From Acanthaster planci (lineage: Eukaryota; Echinodermata; Asteroidea; Valvatida; Acanthasteridae): a stretch of 60,000 nt of DNA. Position numbers and translations under genes: made by a program. The stretch covers positions 4,243,211-4,303,210 of the forward strand of contig NW_019091356.1 in the NCBI RefSeq assembly GCF_001949145.1, written 5' to 3'. The notes under the pieces were generated by a model that made no database searches, was not told where the DNA came from, and was given only the letters and a program-made list of their open reading frames with translations. Of this stretch, positions 24,901 to 36,900 are shown one piece after another (position 1 is the stretch's first letter; every line of letters starts with the position of its first letter).

Positions 24901-27900
24901 AATAAAATATTATTAAAAGTATTTATCTGTGATAACGCTATACCTGAAGGGATCACCCAAAATTGTACGTTTGTACCAATTGCAGAAACAATATTCAGTC
25001 GGCGCATGCGCAGCTGTAGAAAATCGAGCTAGCGTTGTTTTTTTTTCTTTGATCTGACTTACCAATAACTGCATGATTAGGGCTTATCTGGTTTTTCAGA
25101 CTTTAAACACGTTTATGAAAGGCATCTGTGGTGTTAAGTGCTACAAAAGGATGGCACAATCCTTGGGATGGCTAAAGAATTTTTCCATGGTCGATTGCTC
25201 TTCCATCCTTCTCTGCTTATCTGTATATCTTTAAGGCATTGAAGGTGCTCTCGTGCGATTTTTCTAAGTCCTGAGGACAGTAATCAAGTACATTAGATCG
25301 TCCTTCAGTTGTCCACTCGCTAAAAATGCAACACGAACCCGATAATGCAGTGCATTCAAAGAAAGAATAAGGAGGGAAAGTGATAATGGTTTTAGATGGC
25401 TTCCCGTCAACATAGAGGGATGCGCGATATCGCGTGTTGAGAGGTGTCAGGGGTTGTGCGTTTTGCTGGATGAATTCCACGCTGTGCGCTTCATATTCAT
25501 ATTCGATGAATAATATGCAAAACTAACATGACTGTCTGTGCTGGCTGCGCATGACCATGGGAGGTGTGATCATTCTTTTGAAACGACATCATGGAAAATG
25601 CCACAAGAGAAAAGTTAACATGCATTAATCGTGATATTGTCGGTCCTTTGTGGTAACATGAGTTCTTTAAGAAAGAGTCTCGTTTTTTTGTCTTGTTTTG
25701 TTTGTGTACTCGTTTTGACAGGAATGAGTTCTTTCAACGATGCCGTAATAAAGTATGCTTTAAGCGTGAGCTTGAGTGCCAGTACCAGTGTACATAGACT
25801 TAGCCGCGGCAAGTACACCACGGATATATCTGCTTTCAAAAACATTTGCTTTTCTAGTCAGAGTACCTGTTATCGTAAACTACCTCGGGGTATCAAAGTC
25901 ACATAGTAGCCAAAAGCAAACCACGCTTTTTAAAGGGTAATTGCATCCCCACATACATTAACGGCTGTACCACTTACACAGGATATGCGAAATACTCCTG
26001 GCTGGTTATTTAAAAAGGAAATGTGATGATATTTAGAGACACTCAGCTCATCAGGTATACTTTTCTGATATACATGTATATGTATATTGTATGTAGCAGC
26101 TTGTTGTTAAGAGTGTTGCGACTCAATTGGTGTCTATACTTCGTACATAATTATATTGGATGACATATACTACGGCGCTTAATGGATGTGATATTCAAAC
26201 TGAAAAAAGACTGTAGATTTTAACCACAAGTGTAGAGGAATGATTTCCCCATTATTTCCTTCACATTAAATGCTGCGTTGTAAGATAGGAAAATGTGGAC
26301 GTGAAGTCGTAAAGGCCTGTGTTTCACGTGTTTATTTTCGGGACCTGTCACCAAACTATACCTTTGCTTAATGTTTTCGAATGTTTAACTCAGTTTAAAC
26401 CACGTTCGAACGAATCGCATTGCTCCTTTGAGTAGTGAACTGAATCATCTTTGCATTTATTTTGTCGGATGTCGAATCCATATTACTTCTTTTAAGTTTT
26501 GCCCGTCCACAAAAGTCATCATACTGGCCTGAATGCCTTTGATATTGTTTGAAATAGTCAGAATATTTACTTGGAATTTGCTGTTTGCCTTGGCCTTCAT
26601 CTATGTATCCTTCGGTGTGTTTTGGTACTCAGTCCTTCCTCTGTCCTTAGTTTAGATATTTTTAAGTTCAGTTGTGGTTTTTATATTGGTTATAAATCAC
26701 TATTGTCGCTCTTCATATTGGTCCGTCTGAGCCCTTCTAAATTTAACAAACTTTAAGGCTATCGTTATTTTTTCAGAGTCCAAAGGTTTGCGTTTGCCGA
26801 GATCGAAATAGCTCACGTTTGTAGAAACTTGATGGATTGTATTGTCAAAGTGGGGGAGTTGGACTCGTCAAAAAGGGTTTTAGGAAGATATCGACACATA
26901 GTTGGCTTTTGTGTTTGCGTGGCATCGATGAGGCAATGTGGAGAGTTGTCTTTTTGTGGAATATTGTTCATTAGTGATTGCCCTGGAGTTGAGCAAGAGA
27001 AACGAACAAAAACGTGTCCACAAAGATGTGATGTTAATGAGGAAACTCGAATGTGGAATGGAGGTTTGACTTTTGGTTAAGATGTGAGCTTGACAGAGCA
27101 ACCACAAGGAAATAATGATTAGCCATGCTGTCTGTTACCCCTTGTGACCCCACCCAAAAATCACTTCACAATGAAAGACATAGGCTTAGGTGGCTACAGG
27201 TCGTAAAAGTGTAAGATTATATTTCTTCAGCGTCTTTTTTTTTCGTTCAGCGTTTCTTCGTGTCACGATACCCAAACAGCCGACCTCGTGACAGCGTATT
27301 CATAATCCGGTAGACTGTTCGCTAACTTGGTTCGCACAAGCAAGAGCCTTGTGTGTTATTGTCGGAATGTACCACTTTAGGCTGTAGCTTAGCTATCTGT
27401 AGGTTCTGACGTCCCGATTCTGAGGGTTGAGCTTCCACCCGCTTACAAGCTGTTACACTAACGCTGTAAATCACAGCCACCAATCGCTAAAGTGAGAAGT
27501 AAGGCTTCTCCGAGGGGTTCATTAAGTTCTTGAGACTGTGGGAGGTTTGCTAATGAAAAGGCATGTAAACGCAGTCATTTCCCCCTCGGCTGTGGCCGTC
27601 TAAGCTTCAAGTGCCGTCTACAGGCACATCGCCATAAATAACGTCCCCTAGAAATGCCATTTAATTCCCCAAGTCTGATTTTGCCCACCACCGCTTTACA
27701 CCTTTGGAACGAACCACTCGATTGTGCGTATCAGATTCGGCGCTGGGTAGTTTGTACTAATATGCAAAACACTTGACGGGGAGCCTTGCTCATCACCTCT
27801 ACGCTTTTTACCTATATAACTTCATTTATTCTCGAGTATGATTAGTCCTGTGCTTTCCGTAGTTGTGTTTTGTTCATTATTTTTGTTTTGTTTTATCGTT

Positions 27901-30900
27901 TGGTTTTTCGCTGGGGAGGTCGTTTTGTTTTGTGTTTTATTTCGTTTTTGCAATATTTGCTTACAAGTTCCTTTTCAAGTATACTTTATAAAAATGACTC
28001 TTTTGCTTGGTGAAAAAATATCTGAAATACAGTGTGCCACGATCGCAAAGTAGTTTGTTTTGTAACACGAAGATATGGACTAAAATATGCAACTCGAAAA
28101 GGCTACAAAGGCAAAATTAGGTGTAATCCTTCAACGATAAGTCTGGTACCCATGACGTCATCATATGTTTAAATCAAGTATTCTTACCTCACGTAGGTAG
28201 AACTAGACCTGCAGATTAACGAGACCGTTGTCCCTTTTAGTCTGGTACCTATGACATCATGATACAGGGAATCCCACCTTGCCTTCTCTAAAGTAGTCAG
28301 AGACGACTTTGGTCCTTGATATTCGCTTTCAGTGCTGGTCTCGACGAAGGTCATCAGCTGACGTAAGTGCAATGTCCAGCAAGAAAGGGGGTGGGTAAAG
28401 GCCTAGTGCCTTCGAACTGCAGCACCGCTGTTCAGCAGATGAGTGGGCACACTCGATTGGAATGTGAGTCAGAATATATGCAAATTCATGTCATTCGAGC
28501 CCGAGGAAGACACTTCTGGCCAAATAGTGTACGTGTATGTGTACCCTGACTCGGTGTATTGGCCCAAAACTGAAGGGACTGTCAAAGCCAGCATGTTGCC
28601 GCGGGAAACCTGCGCTATATATCGGTAGGAATCATCATCAGTCATGGAACTTCGTGATCAGAGATTATGTACGTAATTGCGCAAATCTTAATTAAATCTC
28701 CATTCGCCAATACCATGTAATTTAAGTTGACTGTTTTGTTCAAAACAAATCTCAAGTAATTGATGCCTTAGTCTATCAGAAATCAAGGGGGTATTAGTGC
28801 ATTAATGTAGGAAATTGATTCTCAAATTTTGGACGGTTTGGTTCGTTTATAACAGCCTCTTTTGTTTTTGCAATGTCTGCGGTTATTGTCTTACAGTTAT
28901 TGATATGATGTTATTACTCAGTTTGTTACCTTTTGTGTTGGTGCGCGTAGATTGCGACAAAAGACGTCTCTGACCGAATTATTAGATTGGCACGAAATTT
29001 GTGGTTAAAACCGGCCGTTTTGTACGGTTCTTTCCACTCCAGGCTGCGCCATGTTGGTTTTGGCACATAGACTAAATCTGCATGCTGTTTTCCTGTCGCT
29101 CCTCATAAAAATGAAAGAATCGTACACATTTTGTTTTGCCATAGATAAACGTATAGCGCTAATGATCAGGGATATTCCAATTTCTGCATTTCATTCTGTG
29201 GTTCGCAAGAGAGACCAGTCTCCAGTTCAAACGCCATTGATTGTATAGACCATCGCGACAGGTGTATAAATAACTCTTGAGCACCAAGAGTACGCGACTC
29301 TCATCCATACTGTGTTTACTTGATACATTGGATCCTGTTTACTCAGTTCTTTTTTTAGGCTTCTGCTGATGAGGTGGATTTGCAGTGAGTTTGGAGGTGT
29401 CACTCGGACAGTCAGACTGTGTTATTAAAAAGCTCGGATCAGAATATTGCGATTCGTTTTGCATTCCTTATGTCAGCGCATATCGCCGCGACAGGTCCAT
29501 GAAAACATGAACGGGAAACTCGCAGGAGGGGGGGGGGGAAAGAAGCTTAAGACGAGTGATTCACGTGGGCAAGGGACTACCGGAAATTAACTTCAGCTCA
29601 TCTCCATTCTTCTTGTCAAATACTCATCGCTGTCTAGCTGCACGCATGCGCCGCTTTGAGCATCCAACAGTGTCGAGCAGAAATTTGGCCTCGTACAATT
29701 TAAACTTATAAAGCACCTTCTCTGCGTGTCTGATGTCTTGATTCGTACTTGTCTGCTACAAAGATCTCAGTAATTTTCACAGAACAAACAAAGCATGGCT
29801 TTAAAGGCGTTCCCTCCGAAGGAAAGATGAATGAAAGTGGACTCTGGAACTAAGGAATAATTGGAAATAACCTTCAGCCTGCAGGCAGCTTAGAGAGACA
29901 AACCAAACTGTTTTGCTCGTAAAGCTTGGATCAGTCTGTCCGCACCTGTGTATTACCGCCCTTGCTATTTTCCTGGTGTCTTCGTTCCATCTTTGCTGGC
30001 CAGCTTTGTGAATATATCGTCTGCGAAACAATGTCTGTTACTCTTACCCCCACTGCACGGCGCATGGCAGTCGGTACAATGCCGTTTCCCCAAGCCTTGT
30101 CATTACTTTGAATGTCCATAGATGGACTGTTGCGACAGCCATTCTTCATTGGACACCACATTGTTTCTGGTAGAGTTTCTGGTTTGCATTCTTATGTAAT
30201 TATTCAATATGTTCGAGGCACAGTTCGGTCATAGATGATCTAATGGAAGTTTTGTTTTTCAAACTTAAACAATTTTGGATATGTATACAGCGCACATGGT
30301 GTTCAAGACAAGATCACAGCTCCGGGATTTTACCGAAGATTGCAGCCAGCTGCGGGCATGACCGGATTTTTAACTTTTGTCGACCAACTTTTCCTGCCCG
30401 TCCCGCATCTCCAGACCGACACCCCTGACTCCGTAAGACAAATACTCTCACTAGGCGTCCTTCTCCCATCCCACTCACAGTTGTCCGCGTTTTCATATGC
30501 AGGCATGGCTCGTGGTGGCGCCTGAAAGCAGGCTGAATGTTTGTCTAGAGGGAAAATGCTTTTCCTTGATTCCGGGAGAAGCTTTTTTGAAGTCGCTGAG
30601 TGTTCCTGTTTTGTAACCATTGCATAGCTTGTAATGCCGTCCACGAATTAGATAAAAAGCGCCAGTTCGTGCTGTGAGAGTAAAGAGCAGGCAGCGGGTA
30701 AATCCCAGGAACTCATGCTGATCCATCATATGATCTCAAGTAAGCTTGAAAGCAAATTGGCTTTGTTTTTTGATCTAGGTAAAACAAGATCAAAGGAAAA
30801 ACACTCAAAGTTGTTTAAATTATCTCTACATTAAAACCTATTTCATTTAGTTCGCCATCATTGCGAAGCGTGTTATTAACCTCTGCAGTATGCTTTTTCC

Positions 30901-33900
30901 AGAAGGAATAAAAACGAAAAAGGGAAACAGAGAGAAAATATTTTAAAAAAGTACCTCCCAAGTCTCGTGGCATTGTCTCCTTGGCTTTAATAAGGCAGCT
31001 GTACACAGTCGCTCATACCTTTGAAAGCCACGAAGCACCTACTTATTCACTTACTTATTCACTGTTCTTCTGATCCACTTAAGTCAGTTTGGAACTCTAA
31101 TTTCTGCCTAGGACCCACTCAGTCAACTTACTCTTGTCTTAACATTAAACACTGTCCCTCATGAAGATGAAACTTAACTCAAACCGGCAACTGGGTTAGC
31201 CTGAGAGTCCCTAGCCGTCAGATAATAAACCAAGAAAGCCTTTGGGTCTGTTGCGCGATCGTGTACATCAGCCCCCCGGAAGAGTTCATCAAACACCTGT
31301 GCTATCTACGGTAGACGCGCAGATGCCCTCTGGTAGAAGATCGGTGTGACACGCGAGGGGAAGTCACGGCATTGTCACCTGCGTGCTTTTTCCGAGAGAC
31401 CGACGGGTTCTCACGTTTTTGCTGCGGGGCTTCTATTATGTTGGAGTCGGACGGGAACCCTGTAAACTAACCGTGGTCCACTGATTGTCCGATGTGTGCT
31501 TAGTTTCGTTGTACATATATCAGCTTGCGCGGTATAGTGTTCATGTAAAGTTGTTTCTCCACTGGAACATCTGAGATGTATTCCTTTATCTTTTATCTGG
31601 ATATTTGATTCATTTGAAAGGTAATCTTGTCAGTTAAGTTTCTTGAGGATGTTTGCAAAAAGTAGAGAATATTTGAATACGAAATAGAAGTTATTTTCAA
31701 TCGGTTTGTCTGTGAGCTGAACTTGGCAACAGCCTCTTTAAATTGACCGTGTTGTCTGCAATGAGAAATTGCAAATAAATATACGTTAAAATGTTACTGT
31801 ACCGCCGAGAATAAACAAGTGGAATGTCGAACGTGTTGAGAGATAGACAGAAAATGATTGGCCCCAAGAGTAACGAGTTGCTAACACACAAATGCACAGA
31901 AGCACACGTTGAGAAAATAGAATCACTTTGTCGTTATACGCGACCACCCATGAGATTTACATATTAATTAAGGTGCAGCTTTCTGTAATCTTAAAGGTTT
32001 CAGAGATTCAAGTAGCTACTGTGATGCAATGGAATATAACTGTGCTGTGTGATTCTGAACAGTATGTTCGTAGAACACAACACGATCCTCTGTGTAGCAC
32101 CCATGAGATGTCATTCTAAGAAAGCATCGAGGTATTCAACACCCTGCGTATACATGGTTACACGACAGGTGCTTGATGGAAGCGAGTCTTGCTTTGTTTT
32201 CAACTGCCTCGCACGTAGGCTTTTGGTCAGCTTGTGGCAAGGGAAGTCATCCAGGGCCGTGCAGAAAGAGGAGGGGGCCCTGGGAAGGAAACAACGCTCC
32301 AGGCAGAAAGAACTAGGACCCGGACTTGAGTGAACTTAGGCTAGGGAAAAAAGTTGTTACTGTTGGAAATCTATTAGCCAAAGTTTGCGATCGCGTGATT
32401 GGGTTCTGTTGTATCTTCACGGTTTCCGGTTTTCTGCAAGTTTCGACGGCAAATGTCAGCATGAACTTTAAATCTGTACCCAGCCGGTCGCCTTTCTAGC
32501 TTTGCGTAAAATTGTCTTGTGGCTTTTCCGTGGCGATATTAAGTGGTTGTAGAGGCTTGACATTTTGTCGAGTCGTTGTCGGCACAGTTGCAAGTTCTAC
32601 TCGTTAACGCCTGCTACGGAGGTGCAACCCACGGTATGCCCGCATGAGATTCTATCTGGCAGAAAGATCGGTTTCCCTTTTGTTTTAATTCAAGCTCAGC
32701 TCGGAAACAATCAAAATAAAGGAACTTCGAGAGAAGATACATCGGGGTTGTTTTTGCCAATCCACTGAATCTTTGTTGAAGGACGCATCAGCTCTGAGAA
32801 GAGCTGTGGGTAGCAGCAAAAGACTCCTTGAACGACACTCTTGTCAAAAAAGAAATGCTGACCTTTTCAGTAGTTTTTATATGTTATCATATTAATATAT
32901 TGCCTATCCTGCCTTCTTAATACACAGGTGCTAATCGTCTCATTGGTCGGTGTGTCTTCAACATACGTCCAAGCCAGTAACACCACTGACGCCTCAGAGT
33001 CTAATACTACCCAATCAATTACTGCAACCCCTGACACCAACATGTCCTTCACTTTCATCGCCCGGTCCAATGGCACCGCTGCTCCCGTGGCGGGGCTGGC
33101 AACTCCCCCTCCACGCTTCAACGTGACGGTCTTCGAAAACATATACCAGGAGTACGAGGAGCATTTCATGGCCTACCATAACTTGTTGGAAATAGGCGAG
33201 GAGAGGCAGTGCTCCCTGAGAAACATGCTGGAGGAAACGCTTCTTGATTTCGATGCAGCAGAAAATGGTAAGAGGTAGACACTTGACGTATAGTCTTTGG
33301 CCAAAGATAAATACATGTACGTTTTGCTGGATAAAATAAGGTAAGGGGTGAAATTGTCAGGTTAGGTACCGGTATTCTGTTTGCGACTGTCCGCTTAGAA
33401 AGTTTACTAACAAGTAGTAATGCACAAGACAATACATTGGTCTTAGGTATAACTTGAAAATTCACAGGTAAATTCTGCGCCTTACTAACATGTGTTGGTG
33501 TTTCCAGGTTTTTGGCTTAATTCCCAAACTTTCTTGACCTCACAGCGCCCTCGCTTGGGCATAAGTGCATAAGGTCCTGACCATAATTGTCCTGTCATTT
33601 CTACCTTGAAGGGCGTTACTGCGGGAGTCTTTTCGACACCATCTTGTGCTGGCCGGCAAGTGAGCCTGGGATCATCAATCGCTCCTGTCCAGCAGTCCTG
33701 AACGATGTACACTACGATACATCATGTAAGTGACATCCAAGATATCCTGTTGTAGGTTCGGAACGAATGTTGAAATGAGGATGACAGTTGCTGTCTGTAT
33801 TGGAACCATGCCGACTTCGTTGAGCCAAACATGACATCATTCGTAAGGAAAAAGGGTTAGAGTTCCATTAACTCTCTTTTGTGGTCTAGAGAAATATTTC

Positions 33901-36900
33901 CATTTATTATCTAGTGTGAAGTAATAAGTTACTACGTACAACGTTTACGCTTCAATAACAGTTTCGTTTACGACATTCGTCCTTAATTTTTACTTGAAGG
34001 AATTTAATCCCCCCATTCGGTTTACTTCCTCCTGAATTAAGAAAGACGCTAAATTCAAGAACTTTGAAAATGTGCACTCGTCTGTTGGACATCTCGATAT
34101 TTGTGCTTGCGAGCACAGCTAGCAATGTTTTATTTGGTTCCACTAGAAAGATGCACAAATCGAAGGTAGCCGCGTTAAATAAACATTTCCAGCTTGGAGA
34201 AATCGCGCCGGTGTGTTATTCTTTAATCAAATGAAGACGTAGGCCAGTGATCGAGCGAGTAGTTTGCGAAATCTTCCTGCCAATGGCTTTGGAACCCACT
34301 TTACTGTAGCACTGTTTTGCGTCACTCGTTCATTTAACTCGATCTTGTCTTAATGATTCGTCGAAAACCTAGATCTTCCCCCCCCCCCATCACATGATAT
34401 TACAAAGTTTTGAACATTGACGTCATATCTCACGCCATTGTAAACAAGACTGCCCACCATCCGGCTTTCTCTCCATTTCAACCGCAGGCATTGGTAGCAG
34501 CTTCCTTTTAAATGACTCCATAATTTCGACAATATCTCCATAAGTTGATAAGAGATTTGACATTTGAAATCGGTCTCTCAACGTACAACCCCATTAATAA
34601 TCCCCGACCCTGGAGATAAGAGTCTTGAACGATTCCAAGGCGTCAACAGTCTTCAGAGAACAAACCCTCAAACGCTTCAGAATGCTCTTGTTATCAGTCA
34701 GAAAGTCTCCTTGCTTTCGGGGTCATTTTAAGCCGTAACGTTTTCCCTCCATCTTTTGGCAAACCTTAAAAGTGCTTTTCACTCAGATAACTGCTTTCAC
34801 CGCCGGCGCCATTTATTTGTATTTCCGAAATGATTTCCTCTTCATTGTACCTGTTTTTGTTTACCACAGACAATGTAACCAGAGTCTGCAATCCGGATGG
34901 TACTTGGGCCAACAAGTCCAACTACTCCTCATGCACTGCCAAATATATACCGGTATTTACCTTATCCTCACATCAAAAATTGATCAAGTTCTGTGACCTC
35001 AATGGGAGTTTGACACTGATTACTCAATTATCTTAGTTTCGCGATTGTACTTTCTGATTGTATTGTAAAAATCTGATTGTTGTCAGCCGAGTTTACAAAA
35101 TCACGTTGGTCAGCTAAATGTTAACTGCCAAAATTCACAATATCATTGACAACGTTGCTGTGATTTATTGATTTGTCATGCAAAGGTGGGATACGAGCTT
35201 TATTGGAAGTAGTTTGAAAGAGTGCGACCATGCATGTTAATGGGTTGTATGTGTTATCAAAATTCGATGTAATGTTAAAATCGTGTGGTAAAATGAATAC
35301 CATAGATCGATTGCGCCCGCTGAGTCACTTGGCCCATAGTGGGAATTAAGTTTAAACAAACATGGCTTCCACCAAAATTAAAGTGTTCCATAGGTATCAT
35401 TCACCAAAAAGAAAACTGACGATAGGTACCGTACTCTGACTATTGATATGCTGGGTACTGTACCGTAATTTGGTTGTAACGACACCCAAAACACACGGTG
35501 CTATAGGGGTTAATACCCGTCACGCGATTTAGCGGGCAAAATCGGTCTATTATCGCAGATCGGGACTAGAGTTTAACAAGTTACTATTAAAAGTATATAA
35601 CAAGCCACTGCATGATAAATTTTTAATGATTAAAATCCCACCAGAGATTGACTTATTTGACTTTTGCTACATGCGTAACGATGACGTCAATTCTATCTCC
35701 ATGCCAACAAGCTGTTTAGAATTTGACATTGGAGAAGGTATTATTCCAAAACCAAAACGCAACAACTAAGGAAAAGTCTGTATTTACAGGCAGTGGTTAG
35801 TATCAACTGACTTTATAGTAAGGTTTTGTATTATCCAGAATAAAACACAATTTACGTGAGAGAGATAAACGCTGACTTCGATTTGGCCTTGGAAACTTGA
35901 ATGTGGTTAATGACGCAAATCACACTAGATACAGAATTGGTTAAGGTTTCCAATTGTTCGTTTATACCTAGTTTAGCCCCTGTCCTGGGGTATTTTATAA
36001 CGATGTGTTGGACGCTCAGACAGAGAAGGGCCATGGTGCTTCCAGGAAGAGAATGCTTGCTACTGTTCAAATCTGTTTTTTTTTCTTGTATGTAGGACGT
36101 AAACAGTAACGATATCGCGCTGCAGGTTTTGGTGTATGTTGGTTATAGCTTGTCCTTTACTGCCCTCGTGGGGGCGTTCTGCATCTTCTTATTCTTCAAG
36201 TAAGTTGGTTTGTATTAATCACTGTTTATTATTTTTCAAATAATACATTTTTTGCGCAGAAATAAACGAAATCGAGATGGTAGACAAAAATGAACTTATT
36301 TACACCAGTTTCATTACCTTTTTGAACGAGAGTTTTACTTTTCACTTTTAGAATTACAAGAATAGATCTAAGAAAAACAATTTGTCGTCGATATTAGTAA
36401 ATCTTAACGAAACTTGATTAACACAATGCAGACTAAGTTGGGATCATGAGAAATTCGATTCTGAAGTATAGACAAATCAGTGAAATCAGTGTTTGAACTG
36501 TCTGAGATGTCTTTTGTCAGTCCTCCAGAGTGACTTTCCAAATAAAGTGCAAGGTTAATGTCTGTTACCTAACCATTGAGATCTTTTTCTGTCCGGCAGG
36601 AGTCTGAGATGTGTTCGCAACTACATCCATTGGAATCTGGTCAGTTCGTTCGTGGTCTTATACATCTCCTACTTCACTCTGTCTGGTACAATTGGACTAG
36701 TGAATGACAAATCGGATGTCCAGGTAGGTCGCATAGGGATACACTGTATATACGTATCCAAAAGATCGAGTTAAAAATGTCTTCAGTTTGATGTCGGATA
36801 TTTTGGCAGTGCTCCAGTACAAGTGTTGGCGTTCTAAATCAACGGCCTTGGCAACCGCAAGGTCAGTTTCGTCACCGTCGTCACGAAGAGCTACACTTGT

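Larger units (their letters stand above)
18996..32927 (+). other. Receptor intron 1 (13.9 kb)
   Basis: Begins gtaagt and ends acacag, phase 0, and interrupts the signal-peptide coding sequence. No other coding exon is recognised inside it. It holds a tRNA-like relic (22055-22118, minus), a duplicated CRE-containing segment (28140-28260), a 12-bp tandem pair (31040-31063), an 11-base G run (29528-29538) and CpG-rich patches (about 24360-24660 and 31240-31480). Long first introns of this kind often carry regulatory elements, but none is demonstrated here. Confidence 0.65.

Noticed and set aside
27813-28053. TATA-like sequence followed by a 71-codon hydrophobic ORF
   Set aside because: The hydrophobicity comes from a T-rich stretch (Phe, Leu, Val, Cys codons); no donor or family resemblance supports it.
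31439-31462. Alternative first coding exon for the receptor (MLESDGNP followed by gtaaac)
   Set aside because: It has the right phase, but a poor start context, a weaker donor and acidic residues at the signal-peptide N-terminus; the exon at 18978-18995 is better on every point.
33485-33712. 75-codon minus-strand ORF
   Set aside because: It overlaps receptor exon 3, whose plus-strand reading carries the CWP signature and matching phases.
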